From Treponema sp. (GTDB lineage: Bacteria; Spirochaetota; Spirochaetia; Treponematales; Breznakiellaceae): 26,315 nt of DNA. A program made the translations under genes and the position numbers. Below the pieces are notes generated by a model. That model saw nothing but the letters and a program-made list of their open reading frames with translations, made no database searches and was not told the DNA's origin. This document shows, one piece after another, positions 8,801-14,540 of the stretch (position 1 is the stretch's first letter; every line of letters starts with the position of its first letter). The DNA lies in the NCBI GenBank assembly GCA_031270205.1, contig JAISYA010000069.1, positions 1 to 26,315 on the forward strand. Direction: 5' to 3'.

Positions 8801-9208
8801 CGCCGTTAGTTCACCTGAAAAGTCGATTGTCCCGGCCTCAAGCCCCCTGATCAAATCGCCCCATTCGAAGATCATGGGTCTAAACGGGATGCCGAACAGG
8901 GTTGAAAGCCAGTCGCAGAACAGGGCGGCATAGCCCCGTATAACGCCGGAATCGTCATAGAAAGCCTCGGTGGAGAGGTTCATGCCGTAGACAAGGGAAG
9001 CGCCGCTCTCCCTCAGGGCTTCTATGGCGGCAATCTCGCGGTCCGTAACGCCGGGAATATCGCGGTAAACGGTATATTCCGGATACGTATCCCGCTCCGC
9101 CGCTTCCCGGTTCGTACAGCCAATAGCGCCGCCAAGGCAGACTATGCATACCCAAAGAACGGCGGCCAAAATAGCCTTCGTGGTTTTACTGGTTTTTCGC
9201 AGGGCCAT
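5825..9208 (-). CDS. Hybrid sensor histidine kinase (two SBP_bac_3 domains, HisKA, HATPase, two receivers)
   Basis: 1127 residues. The hydrophobic N-terminus ends in LGGAIGC, a signal sequence with a possible permissive lipobox. Two periplasmic SBP_bac_3-like domains follow (about residues 50-290 and 305-540), with segments such as EAGTIDFSGELTATAERRK and LESGEASMITELIRSEDRE, typical of solute-binding sensors. A transmembrane helix lies at about 547-568. HisKA has SHEIRTPMNAI (phospho-His about 605), the HATPase N-box TNLIGNAVKF is near 720, and DTGIGI and GGTGLGLAIS follow. Two receivers have phospho-Asp about 894 (VDWKMPG) and 1032 (MDVQMPEMDG), each with the expected acidic pair, Ser/Thr and Lys. 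No Hpt or output domain is present, so the partner lies elsewhere. The ATG at 9208 is preferred over the GTG at 9211. xseA follows within 64 bp. Confidence 0.93.
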   Translation of the reverse strand: MALRKTSKTTKAILAAVLWVCIVCLGGAIGCTNREAAERDTYPEYTVYRDIPGVTDREIAAIEALRESGASLVYGMNLSTEAFYDDSGVIRGYAALFCDWLSTLFGIPFRPMIFEWGDLIRGLEAGTIDFSGELTATAERRKIFFMTDAIAGRSVKFMRIRGGESISDIAKKRPLRYAFLDGTTTPDLVTAQTHTPFEMVLVEDYPTAYALLKSGEIDAFFEESTAEAAFDVYGDVKAEDFFPLVYGPVSFSTGNPSLQPVIAVVQKALQSGAMRHLIELYNRGQREYLRHKFRMRISEAERAYLDDRVNNGRAVTLLTEYDNYPVSFYNAQENDWQGIAFDVLREIEDLTGLAFERVNDEHAQWFTILERLESGEASMITELIRSEDREGRFIWTDESFQIDYYALLSKSSYPDININEILYHKIALVQDTAHAELFREWFPDHANAVEYVSIFGAFDALEKGEVDLVMATRNLLLSQTNYSENPGYKANLVFNRSFDSAFGFHVSETLLRSIVDKALAIVDTEIIADRWRSKIFDYRTKLARQRLPLLVGVSLLCFFVLVLLFIIFQRNRQEGKRLERIVRERTAAAEAASRAKSDFLANMSHEIRTPMNAIIGMTSIGKSSSDMERKDYCLTKIEDASNHLLGVINDILDMSKIEANKFELSPAEFVFEKTLQRVVNVVNFRVEEKQQRLSIHIDKAIPRALVGDEQRLSQVITNLIGNAVKFTPPQGSISVDTRFMEEENGICTIRIDVIDTGIGISKEQQARLFQSFQQAEASTSRKFGGTGLGLAISKRIVEMMGGTIWIESEPGRGSTFAFTVKLAKGASDEKYSLLRAGVNWKNIRILTVDDDSDIREFFTEIFRRFNIDNDTAADGEQAVSLIEQNGAYSIYFVDWKMPGMNGVELTRKIKERGDDNSVVIMISATEWSVIEKEAKSAGVDQFLSKPLFPSAVFDIINECLGAADVSEEERPDIDGIFKGSRILLAEDVEINREIVQTLLEPTLLAVDCAENGAAAVRMFREEPEKYDMIFMDVQMPEMDGYEATRKIRKFEEERWKRISPEVPRETPQLPESDKGVPIIAMTANVFKEDMEKCLEAGMNDHIGKPLDFDELLSRLHKYLPRKGRAAD

Positions 9209-9772
9209 CACGAGATTATTTTACACCGATTCTTAAGTATTTATAATACCGGTAAACACCAGGCATCGGCGCTTGCTTGCAATCCGTGCGCCACTACCAT
9301 ACTCAGAAATGTACCCGCGGACCGCTGATAGTCCTCGATTATAAGCGTTGCGGGATCGACATAAGCTATGTTGTGGGATCGATATAGGCTATGTGGATGG
9401 ATCGACATAGCCTATGTTGTGGGATCGACATAGGCTATGTAGATGGATCGACATAGGCTATGTTGTGGGATCGACATAGGCTATGTTGTGGGATCGACAT
9501 AGGCTATGTGGATGGATCGACATAGGCTATGTGGATGGATCGACATAGGCTATATGGATGGATCGACATAGCCTATGTTGCAGGATCGACATAGGCTGTA
9601 TTGAAAGGGATTAATCGCCCTCGCGGCAAGGCGGAACAGGGCGGGATCAGCGCAGGGAAAGGGATACCGCGGATACCAGCGCCTGTGCGCGCGGCCTCTG
9701 GCGGGTGTTTTCCGTACCGGTCCGCGGATTTTCTCTTTCGTTCTCTTGCAAGTCCGGTGATATTCGGCAAGA
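9209..9772. other. Divergent intergenic region with repeat array
   Basis: This 564-bp gap separates the start of the hybrid kinase (leftward) from the start of the propeller gene (rightward), so it should hold promoters for both. The part next to the kinase (9209-9352) is AT-rich near 9220-9250, including TATTATAAA-like sequence on the minus strand, but I could not define a convincing -35/-10 pair. The centre is the 23-bp array described separately. The right part (9606-9772) is GC-rich, with no clear promoter or open frame of quality. Confidence 0.6.
9353..9605. repeat. Tandem array of eleven 23-bp repeats with palindromic core
   Basis: Units start at 9353, 9376, 9399, 9422, 9445, 9468, 9491, 9514, 9537, 9560 and 9583, exactly 23 bp apart with no insertion or deletion. 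Each has GGATCGACATAGGCTATGT followed by a 4-base tail, mostly TGTG or GGAT. The core CATAG-N-CTATG is palindromic; the centre base is G in eight units, C in two (3 and 10) and A in unit 1. The near-symmetry extends to 17 bp (C-R-ACATAG-S-CTATGT-Y-G). Unit 11 is degraded, and a further degenerate partial copy may precede unit 1 at about 9335. Because 23 is not a multiple of three and copies abut without unique spacers, it is neither a protein repeat nor a CRISPR. It resembles an iteron or operator array or a VNTR. Confidence 0.97.
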
Positions 9773-11581
9773 ATGAAAGCAGCGATGCGATTCCCTTTCC
9801 TCATATCACTGTTGCTGCTTCCCCTTGCTGTTTTTTCCCAGAGCGGGCCGGCGCCGGACCGGGAGCGGGGGCGGGTGGATGCCGAGCCGCTTTGGGTACG
9901 CGCGCTCGGAGGGGAGGTTACGGGGCTGCCGGCGGCGCAGGTACAGTCGGCGGTGGTGGCGCTGGACGGGGGGAATATCAAGGCGTATTCCTCCGGCGGC
10001 GCGCTCCTGTGGAACTATTCGGCGCGGGGGCGGATTAGCCCGTTTGTAAGCCGCTCGCGGGAAGGGACATCGTATATCTCCCGCGTAAACGGCGCGCTCA
10101 TTGCGGTGAACCGGGCGGGCAGGGAACTGTGGCGGCGGAACCCCGGCGGGCCGCTCTCCGGGCCGGTCGTTTCCGGCTGGGACGGCAGGCTCTTTGTGCC
10201 CACCGGCGATACACTCTCCTGCTATACCGCGTCGGGAAACCTGCTCTGGACACGGCGCTTTACGGAACCGATACGTCTCAGCCCGCGCCTGGATCAGGGC
10301 GGCGGCGTCCTGCTGGCCCTGGAAAAAGGGGAAGCGCTGCGCGTCGATCCGTTCGGCGGCGCGCTGGTGTGGAAACTGAGTTCCCCGCCGGAGCTGCTGG
10401 TTTCACTGAGCGCCGTCTCGGGCGGCGCTTCGGAAAAAAAGACCGCCTGGCAAAGAGCGCCGCGGGTCATGGCGCTGTATGAAAACGGGACGATGGAAAT
10501 CCTCGGCAATCCTGACGAGTGGTATATGCCCGCCGATCCGGGGGAGTCGCGCTCCACGCTGCCCCGCCTCTCCTCACCGCCGCTGGCCGCGGCAAGCAGA
10601 GGCAACATGGCGGCCATAACCCAGCGGGACGGGCGCACGCTGCTGCTCTCGGTTGACGAGCGGAAGATACTCTGGACGGGTGATACGCACATCCGCCTGC
10701 GTTCCGCGTCCGCCGGAGAGACCACCGGCGGCGAGAAAGAGGTCGTTATGCTGTACGACGAGCGGGGGATTTACGTGCTTTCCACCAGCGGGGCCACGGG
10801 CTTTACTGCCGACGGCCGCAGGCTCTGGTTTACCACACTGGAGAACACCGCCGCCGTCCCCGCTTTCGGCGAAGACGGAGTGCTCTATGCGGGCGGGCAG
10901 AACTGGATTCTCAACGCTTACAAAATTGAAGACCGCACCCGCTTCCAGCGACAGTCCCTGTACGGCCCCGCGCCGGAAGGCTCCTACGGAACCGGCAGCC
11001 CGCCTCCCTCGCCCTGGGCGGATTACCCGTTCCGTTTTGAGGAAAGGGAGATGAGCGCCCTGCTTGACGGCATCGGCAAGGCAATCCTCTCCGGCAGCGT
11101 GGGGGAAAACGAGCTTTCCTGGACCGCGTACCTTATGGAAGCCGCCGGCGCTGAATACCAGCGGCCGGGGGCCTCAATTACCCATCCGGCGGTGCAGCCG
11201 CAGTACCGCCTGCGGGCCCTGATGCTTTTGGCCAATATCGGCTCGCGGGAGACGATCCCCTTTTTGACGAACGTGTTCAGGAAGGATACCGATCCCGTAA
11301 TCAGGGCCGCCGCCGCCGAAGCCATCGGCCGCATCGGCGTTGATCCCGACGGCATTGCCATTCAGGCTTTTCTGGAGGCTATGTCCCCTTCCGCCGTTTC
11401 CCATGACGAGAACGTGTTGATCGCCGTTGCCGCCGCCACCGGTTCCCTCTGCCGTTTCTCCGGCCCTCCGTTGAGCTACACCGGGGTGAAGATACTGACC
11501 ATGCTCAGCAGCTCCGGCCTCGGCGGAGAAGTGGAACGCCAGGCCCGGCGCGAACTTGGCTCACTGCGGCCCGGTGAATGA
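9773..11581 (+). CDS. Secreted beta-propeller (PQQ-like) protein with C-terminal HEAT repeats
   Basis: 602 residues. The N-terminus MKAAMRFPFLISLLLLPLAVFSQS is a clear signal peptide, so the protein is exported to the periplasm or cell surface. Residues about 40-400 form repeated beta-propeller blades of the PQQ/WD type, with recurring patterns such as GGALLWNYS, GRELWRRNP, GNLLWTRRF and GGALVWKLS, each with the Ala/Trp-type strand ending. From about 480 to 590 there are HEAT/armadillo-like helices (YRLRALMLLANIGSRETIPFL, RAAAAEAIGRIG). No catalytic residues for a quinoprotein enzyme are evident, so a scaffold or assembly role akin to BamB is possible but not shown. An ATG at 9785 is an alternative start. 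The RluA gene follows by 3 nt, suggesting co-transcription. Confidence 0.85.
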   Translation: MKAAMRFPFLISLLLLPLAVFSQSGPAPDRERGRVDAEPLWVRALGGEVTGLPAAQVQSAVVALDGGNIKAYSSGGALLWNYSARGRISPFVSRSREGTSYISRVNGALIAVNRAGRELWRRNPGGPLSGPVVSGWDGRLFVPTGDTLSCYTASGNLLWTRRFTEPIRLSPRLDQGGGVLLALEKGEALRVDPFGGALVWKLSSPPELLVSLSAVSGGASEKKTAWQRAPRVMALYENGTMEILGNPDEWYMPADPGESRSTLPRLSSPPLAAASRGNMAAITQRDGRTLLLSVDERKILWTGDTHIRLRSASAGETTGGEKEVVMLYDERGIYVLSTSGATGFTADGRRLWFTTLENTAAVPAFGEDGVLYAGGQNWILNAYKIEDRTRFQRQSLYGPAPEGSYGTGSPPPSPWADYPFRFEEREMSALLDGIGKAILSGSVGENELSWTAYLMEAAGAEYQRPGASITHPAVQPQYRLRALMLLANIGSRETIPFLTNVFRKDTDPVIRAAAAEAIGRIGVDPDGIAIQAFLEAMSPSAVSHDENVLIAVAAATGSLCRFSGPPLSYTGVKILTMLSSSGLGGEVERQARRELGSLRPGE

Positions 11582-11584
11582 GCG

Positions 11585-12598
11585 ATGATTGAATTAAAAG
11601 CCGGTGAAAACGACGAGGGCCGGCGGCTGGACCGGGTGCTGCGCAGGGCGCTGAGCGGCTGTTCCCTTTCCCTGATCCACCGTCTGCTGCGGCAGGGCCG
11701 CGTGTCGGTAGACGGCAAAAGCGCCGCCCCTTCCCGGCGCATAAAGGCCGGCGCGCTCATCACGGTTGACGCCGTCCTCCCTGCGGATACGGCGCGGAGA
11801 GCGGCGGGTCCGCCGCCTCAAACACCGGCGCCCCCGATTCTCTGGCGGGGCGGGGGACTTATTGTTTTTAACAAGCCCGGAGGCCTCGCCGTTCACGGCC
11901 CCGGCGGACTCGACGGCATAGCGCGGGCCTTCCTCGCCGGAAGCCTCCCCCCTTCGCTTTCGTTCAGGCCCGGCCCGCTGCACCGGCTGGACAAGCCCTC
12001 AAGCGGCATCATCGTTTTTTCTACCGGCATTGAGGGCGCGCGCCGTTTCAGCGCCCTGCTGCGGGAACACCGCCTGAAAAAGTACTATCTCGCCGTGGTG
12101 GAAGGCCGCGTCTCGAAAAACGCGCTCTGGCGGGACGAACTCTTTCGGGACAAAGCCGCGCAAAAGACCTTCACCGCCGCACCGGGCATCATCAAGGGCA
12201 AAACCGCCCTGACCAAAGTAAGCCCCCTGGCCGTAACTCCGCCGGGCGCGCCTGAAGCCTGTACTCTGCTCCTCGCGGAAATCACGACCGGCAGAACTCA
12301 CCAGATCCGCGCCCAGGCCGCCGCCCACGGCCATCCCCTGGCGGGGGACCTCAAATACGGCGCACGTTTACGCGGCGGCAGGCGCGGCTTCCTGCTCCAC
12401 GCCTGGAAACTTGAGCTGCGCGAAACATCGCCGGAACTTTCAGCGGGCATCCCCCCTTCCATCACTGCCCCGCCGCCCGCCGCTTTTCTGGAACGGATCA
12501 GGACGCTCTTCGGGAAGGCGGCGGCGGATGGTTTGCGCGCAGACAACATTTGCGCACAGGCGCACTTGCCTTATGTTTCTCTCTGGACTAAGATGTAG
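11585..12598 (+). CDS. RluA-family RNA pseudouridine synthase
   Basis: 337 residues. An N-terminal S4 RNA-binding domain (about 10-65: RRLDRVLRRALSG ... LIHRLLRQGRVSVDGK) is followed by the RluA catalytic domain. The active-site motif HRLDKPSSG places the nucleophilic Asp at about 136. The downstream GRTHQIRAQAAAHGHPLAGD with KYG is the family signature. It isomerises specific uridines in 23S rRNA or tRNA in the cytoplasm; the target cannot be read from the sequence, so no RluC/RluD symbol is given. It lies 3 nt after the propeller gene. The last 30 residues (after FLERIRTLFG) look like a divergent extension that overlaps a probable promoter for the next gene. Confidence 0.93.
   Translation: MIELKAGENDEGRRLDRVLRRALSGCSLSLIHRLLRQGRVSVDGKSAAPSRRIKAGALITVDAVLPADTARRAAGPPPQTPAPPILWRGGGLIVFNKPGGLAVHGPGGLDGIARAFLAGSLPPSLSFRPGPLHRLDKPSSGIIVFSTGIEGARRFSALLREHRLKKYYLAVVEGRVSKNALWRDELFRDKAAQKTFTAAPGIIKGKTALTKVSPLAVTPPGAPEACTLLLAEITTGRTHQIRAQAAAHGHPLAGDLKYGARLRGGRRGFLLHAWKLELRETSPELSAGIPPSITAPPPAAFLERIRTLFGKAAADGLRADNICAQAHLPYVSLWTKM
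12566..12594 (+). promoter_or_regulatory. Candidate sigma-70-type promoter for the LolA-like gene
   Basis: TTGCCT (12566-12571) and TAAGAT (12589-12594) are separated by exactly 17 bp, each matching four of six consensus positions. The predicted start near 12601 leaves about 30 nt of leader before the ATG at 12631, including its GAGG ribosome site. It sits inside the end of the RluA gene. Confidence 0.4.
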
Positions 12599-12630
12599 AT
12601 GTAATAGTAATGAAAGTGATGAGGTTGCTT

Positions 12631-13317
12631 ATGTGCAGACGGGGGATTTTGCTGGTTTTTGCGCTGATCTGGGGCGTCACCCTTTCCGGTCAGGAGATTA
12701 TTACCGCCGAGCGTTATCTTGAGATGGTGGCGGAACGCTACGGCGCTGTCAGGGATTATGAGGCCAGCATCGGTATCCTTTCCGGCGGCACGGAAATGAC
12801 GGGAAATGTGAGCCATTTGAGTCCTTCATTTTTGCGGATAGATTTCACGCGGCCCGCTGAACAGGTGATTGTGTTTAACGGCGAATTGATGACCGTGTAC
12901 CTTCCTGAATATCGGGTGGTGCTGAATCAGGCCATTACCCAGACGAGGCGCTCCTCTTCTTCCGGTGCTTCGCTGGCCAGCGCCCAAGGGCTTACCCTGC
13001 TCAGGCGGAACTATGTTCCCTCGTTTGTTACCGGCCCGGCCCCGTCACCGCTGGACGCCGGTTCCCGTGAGCGGGTGGTAAAGCTCCGCCTAACGCGGCG
13101 TTCCGTGTCGGAAGGCTTCAGGGAGATCATTCTCAGCATCGATCCGGAAACTCTTTTGATCCGCAGGATTGAGGGGCAGACCATCGCCGAAGGTTTGCTG
13201 CGCTTTGATTTTTCCAATATCAGAATCAATCAGGGAATTCCCGAACAGCGCTTTATTTATGATTCTCCGGCTTCGGCCAATATGCGTAACAATTTCCTGT
13301 TTCAGGAAACCGAGTAG
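12631..13317 (+). CDS. LolA-like outer-membrane lipoprotein carrier
   Basis: 228 residues. An N-terminal signal peptide (MCRRGILLVFALIWGVTLSGQ) is followed by a LolA/LppX-type half-barrel pattern: ERYLEMVAERYGAVRDYEASIG, then LSPSFLRIDFTRPAEQVIVFNGELMTVYLPEYRVVL split over successive strands, and ILSIDPETLLIRRIEG. Family members carry lipoproteins or related lipids across the periplasm. The overall match is good in pattern but not in any catalytic residue, so the name rests on fold-level similarity. I chose the ATG at 12631 because GAGG lies 6 nt upstream; the in-frame ATG at 12610 has no ribosome site and would leave a leader of only a few bases from the predicted promoter. The RodZ-like gene follows by 11 nt. 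Confidence 0.75.
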   Translation: MCRRGILLVFALIWGVTLSGQEIITAERYLEMVAERYGAVRDYEASIGILSGGTEMTGNVSHLSPSFLRIDFTRPAEQVIVFNGELMTVYLPEYRVVLNQAITQTRRSSSSGASLASAQGLTLLRRNYVPSFVTGPAPSPLDAGSRERVVKLRLTRRSVSEGFREIILSIDPETLLIRRIEGQTIAEGLLRFDFSNIRINQGIPEQRFIYDSPASANMRNNFLFQETE

Positions 13318-13328
13318 GGAGGCGGACG

Positions 13329-14423
13329 GTGGAATCGCTGGGTGAAAAATTACGGGCCGCACGGGAAGAAAAGAATCTCAGTTTTGATCAGGTAAGCCGT
13401 GAGACGAACATCGCGGCCCGTTACCTTGCGGCCCTGGAAGCCGAGGATTTTTCCGGTTTTCCCGGCGAGCTGTATGCCGTTGGTTTCCTGCGAAATTACG
13501 GCGCTTACCTTGACCTTGATGTGCAGGAATTGTTTTCCCTTTACCGGGCTTTCAAGATACAGGAACAGCCCGTTCCGGTGGAACAGCTCTTAAAGCACCC
13601 ATCGCGGATCCCGAAAATCCTCGTTACCGCCGCGCTTGTTTTGCTGGTACTCGGCGGCGGCGGCGCAGTGTTTTTTTTCGCAGCGCGGCCCCCGCAGGCG
13701 GAGAGCGCGGCGCCTGTTGTCCGCGCTCCGGCGGAGTATGTGATGAGCGGCGATTCTCTGGAACGGCGTTTTTATAAAGGGGATTCGCTCCTCGTTCCGG
13801 TAGATGAGAATCAGTACAAGCTGGAACTGCTGAATCTGGAAGATGCGGTGAGTATCCGTACCCCCAAGCGGACGCTGGTTCTGAATTTAAACGAGGAGGC
13901 CGACGAGGACCTTAACAACGACGGCATTCCCGATTTGCGCATAACCGCCGCCGATTTTGTGAAAAACAACGCCGACATGGGGATTCTGCTCCGCTTTGCC
14001 ATAAGCGCCGTTCCCGGGGCGGCCGAAGCTGTCCCTCCCGAAGCCGCGTCCGTTGAAACCGCCGCCGTACCCGTTCCGTCCAACGCCACGGTGGTTTTCT
14101 CCTCCCCCAATCCCTATCCGTTTACGCTGCAATCAAGTTTCCAGGGCTACTGCATGTTCCGCTGGGAGATCCTTTCTGAACGGGACCGCCGCGACCGGAA
14201 CGAGCGTTATTTCCAGCGCTCGGACGAACTCAATATCCAGGCGCAAAACGGCATCCGTATCTGGACATCCAACGCCCAGGCCACAAAGTTCCAGGTTTCG
14301 GGCGGCGGCAGAACCGTCCCCATTGAACTGGGCGGCGCCGGCGAGGTGGTGGTCGCGGATATCCGCTGGGTCCGTGACGAGGACAACCGCTTCCGCCTGG
14401 TCATCGCCCGGCTTGAAACCTGA
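13329..14423 (+). CDS. RodZ-like membrane protein with cytoplasmic HTH
   Basis: 364 residues starting at GTG, with GGGAGG 6 nt upstream. Residues 3-75 form a Cro/Xre-type helix-turn-helix of the HTH_25/RodZ class (LGEKLRAAREEKNLSFDQVS ... ELYAVGFLRNYGAYLDLD). A transmembrane helix lies at about 95-118, followed by a periplasmic region ending in a DUF4115-like beta domain (FQGYCMFRWEIL ... IRIWTSNAQATKFQVSGGG). RodZ links MreB to the elongation machinery and sets cell shape. An unusual feature is the DLNNDGIPD loop at residues 194-202, which looks like a thrombospondin-type-3 or EF-hand calcium loop. A regulator role for the HTH cannot be excluded. It is probably co-transcribed with the LolA-like gene. 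Confidence 0.82.
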   Translation: MESLGEKLRAAREEKNLSFDQVSRETNIAARYLAALEAEDFSGFPGELYAVGFLRNYGAYLDLDVQELFSLYRAFKIQEQPVPVEQLLKHPSRIPKILVTAALVLLVLGGGGAVFFFAARPPQAESAAPVVRAPAEYVMSGDSLERRFYKGDSLLVPVDENQYKLELLNLEDAVSIRTPKRTLVLNLNEEADEDLNNDGIPDLRITAADFVKNNADMGILLRFAISAVPGAAEAVPPEAASVETAAVPVPSNATVVFSSPNPYPFTLQSSFQGYCMFRWEILSERDRRDRNERYFQRSDELNIQAQNGIRIWTSNAQATKFQVSGGGRTVPIELGGAGEVVVADIRWVRDEDNRFRLVIARLET

Positions 14424-14455
14424 TTCGCGGGGATGCGCCTCCGCGCGGCAAGCCT

Positions 14456-14472
14456 GGCAAGCGTAGCTTGCC
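14456..14472. repeat. Short perfect hairpin
   Basis: GGCAAGC (14456-14462), loop GTA and GCTTGCC (14466-14472) form a 7-bp stem, 32 bp after the RodZ-like stop. No T-tract follows on either strand, so it is not a standard intrinsic terminator. It directly precedes the left 28-bp inverted repeat. Confidence 0.6.
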
Positions 14473-14474
14473 TT

Positions 14475-14502
14475 GGGGTATTAAACCAGACTTGCGAATA
14501 AA
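14475..14502 (+). repeat. Left arm of a 28-bp perfect inverted repeat
   Basis: This begins GGGGTATTAAACC and ends CTTGCGAATAAA. Its exact reverse complement is at 17561-17588. The arms enclose the kinase-cheX-cheY block. The identity stops sharply at both ends of each arm. Confidence 0.95.
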
Positions 14503-14540
14503 TGTCCCGTTATGTATGCGCTTGTCCCCCGCTTAAGCAA

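Noticed and set aside
9353..9605. CRISPR array
   Set aside because: Units abut directly with no unique spacers and are only 23 bp; no cas genes are present.
9550..9981. Minus-strand 143-codon frame across the repeat array and the propeller gene start
   Set aside because: It runs antisense through a well-supported signal-peptide gene, and the 23-bp repeat is not in a coding period. It has no ribosome site or recognisable domain.
14456..14472. Intrinsic terminator after the RodZ-like gene
   Set aside because: The stem is perfect but no T-tract follows on either strand, so it was listed only as a hairpin.
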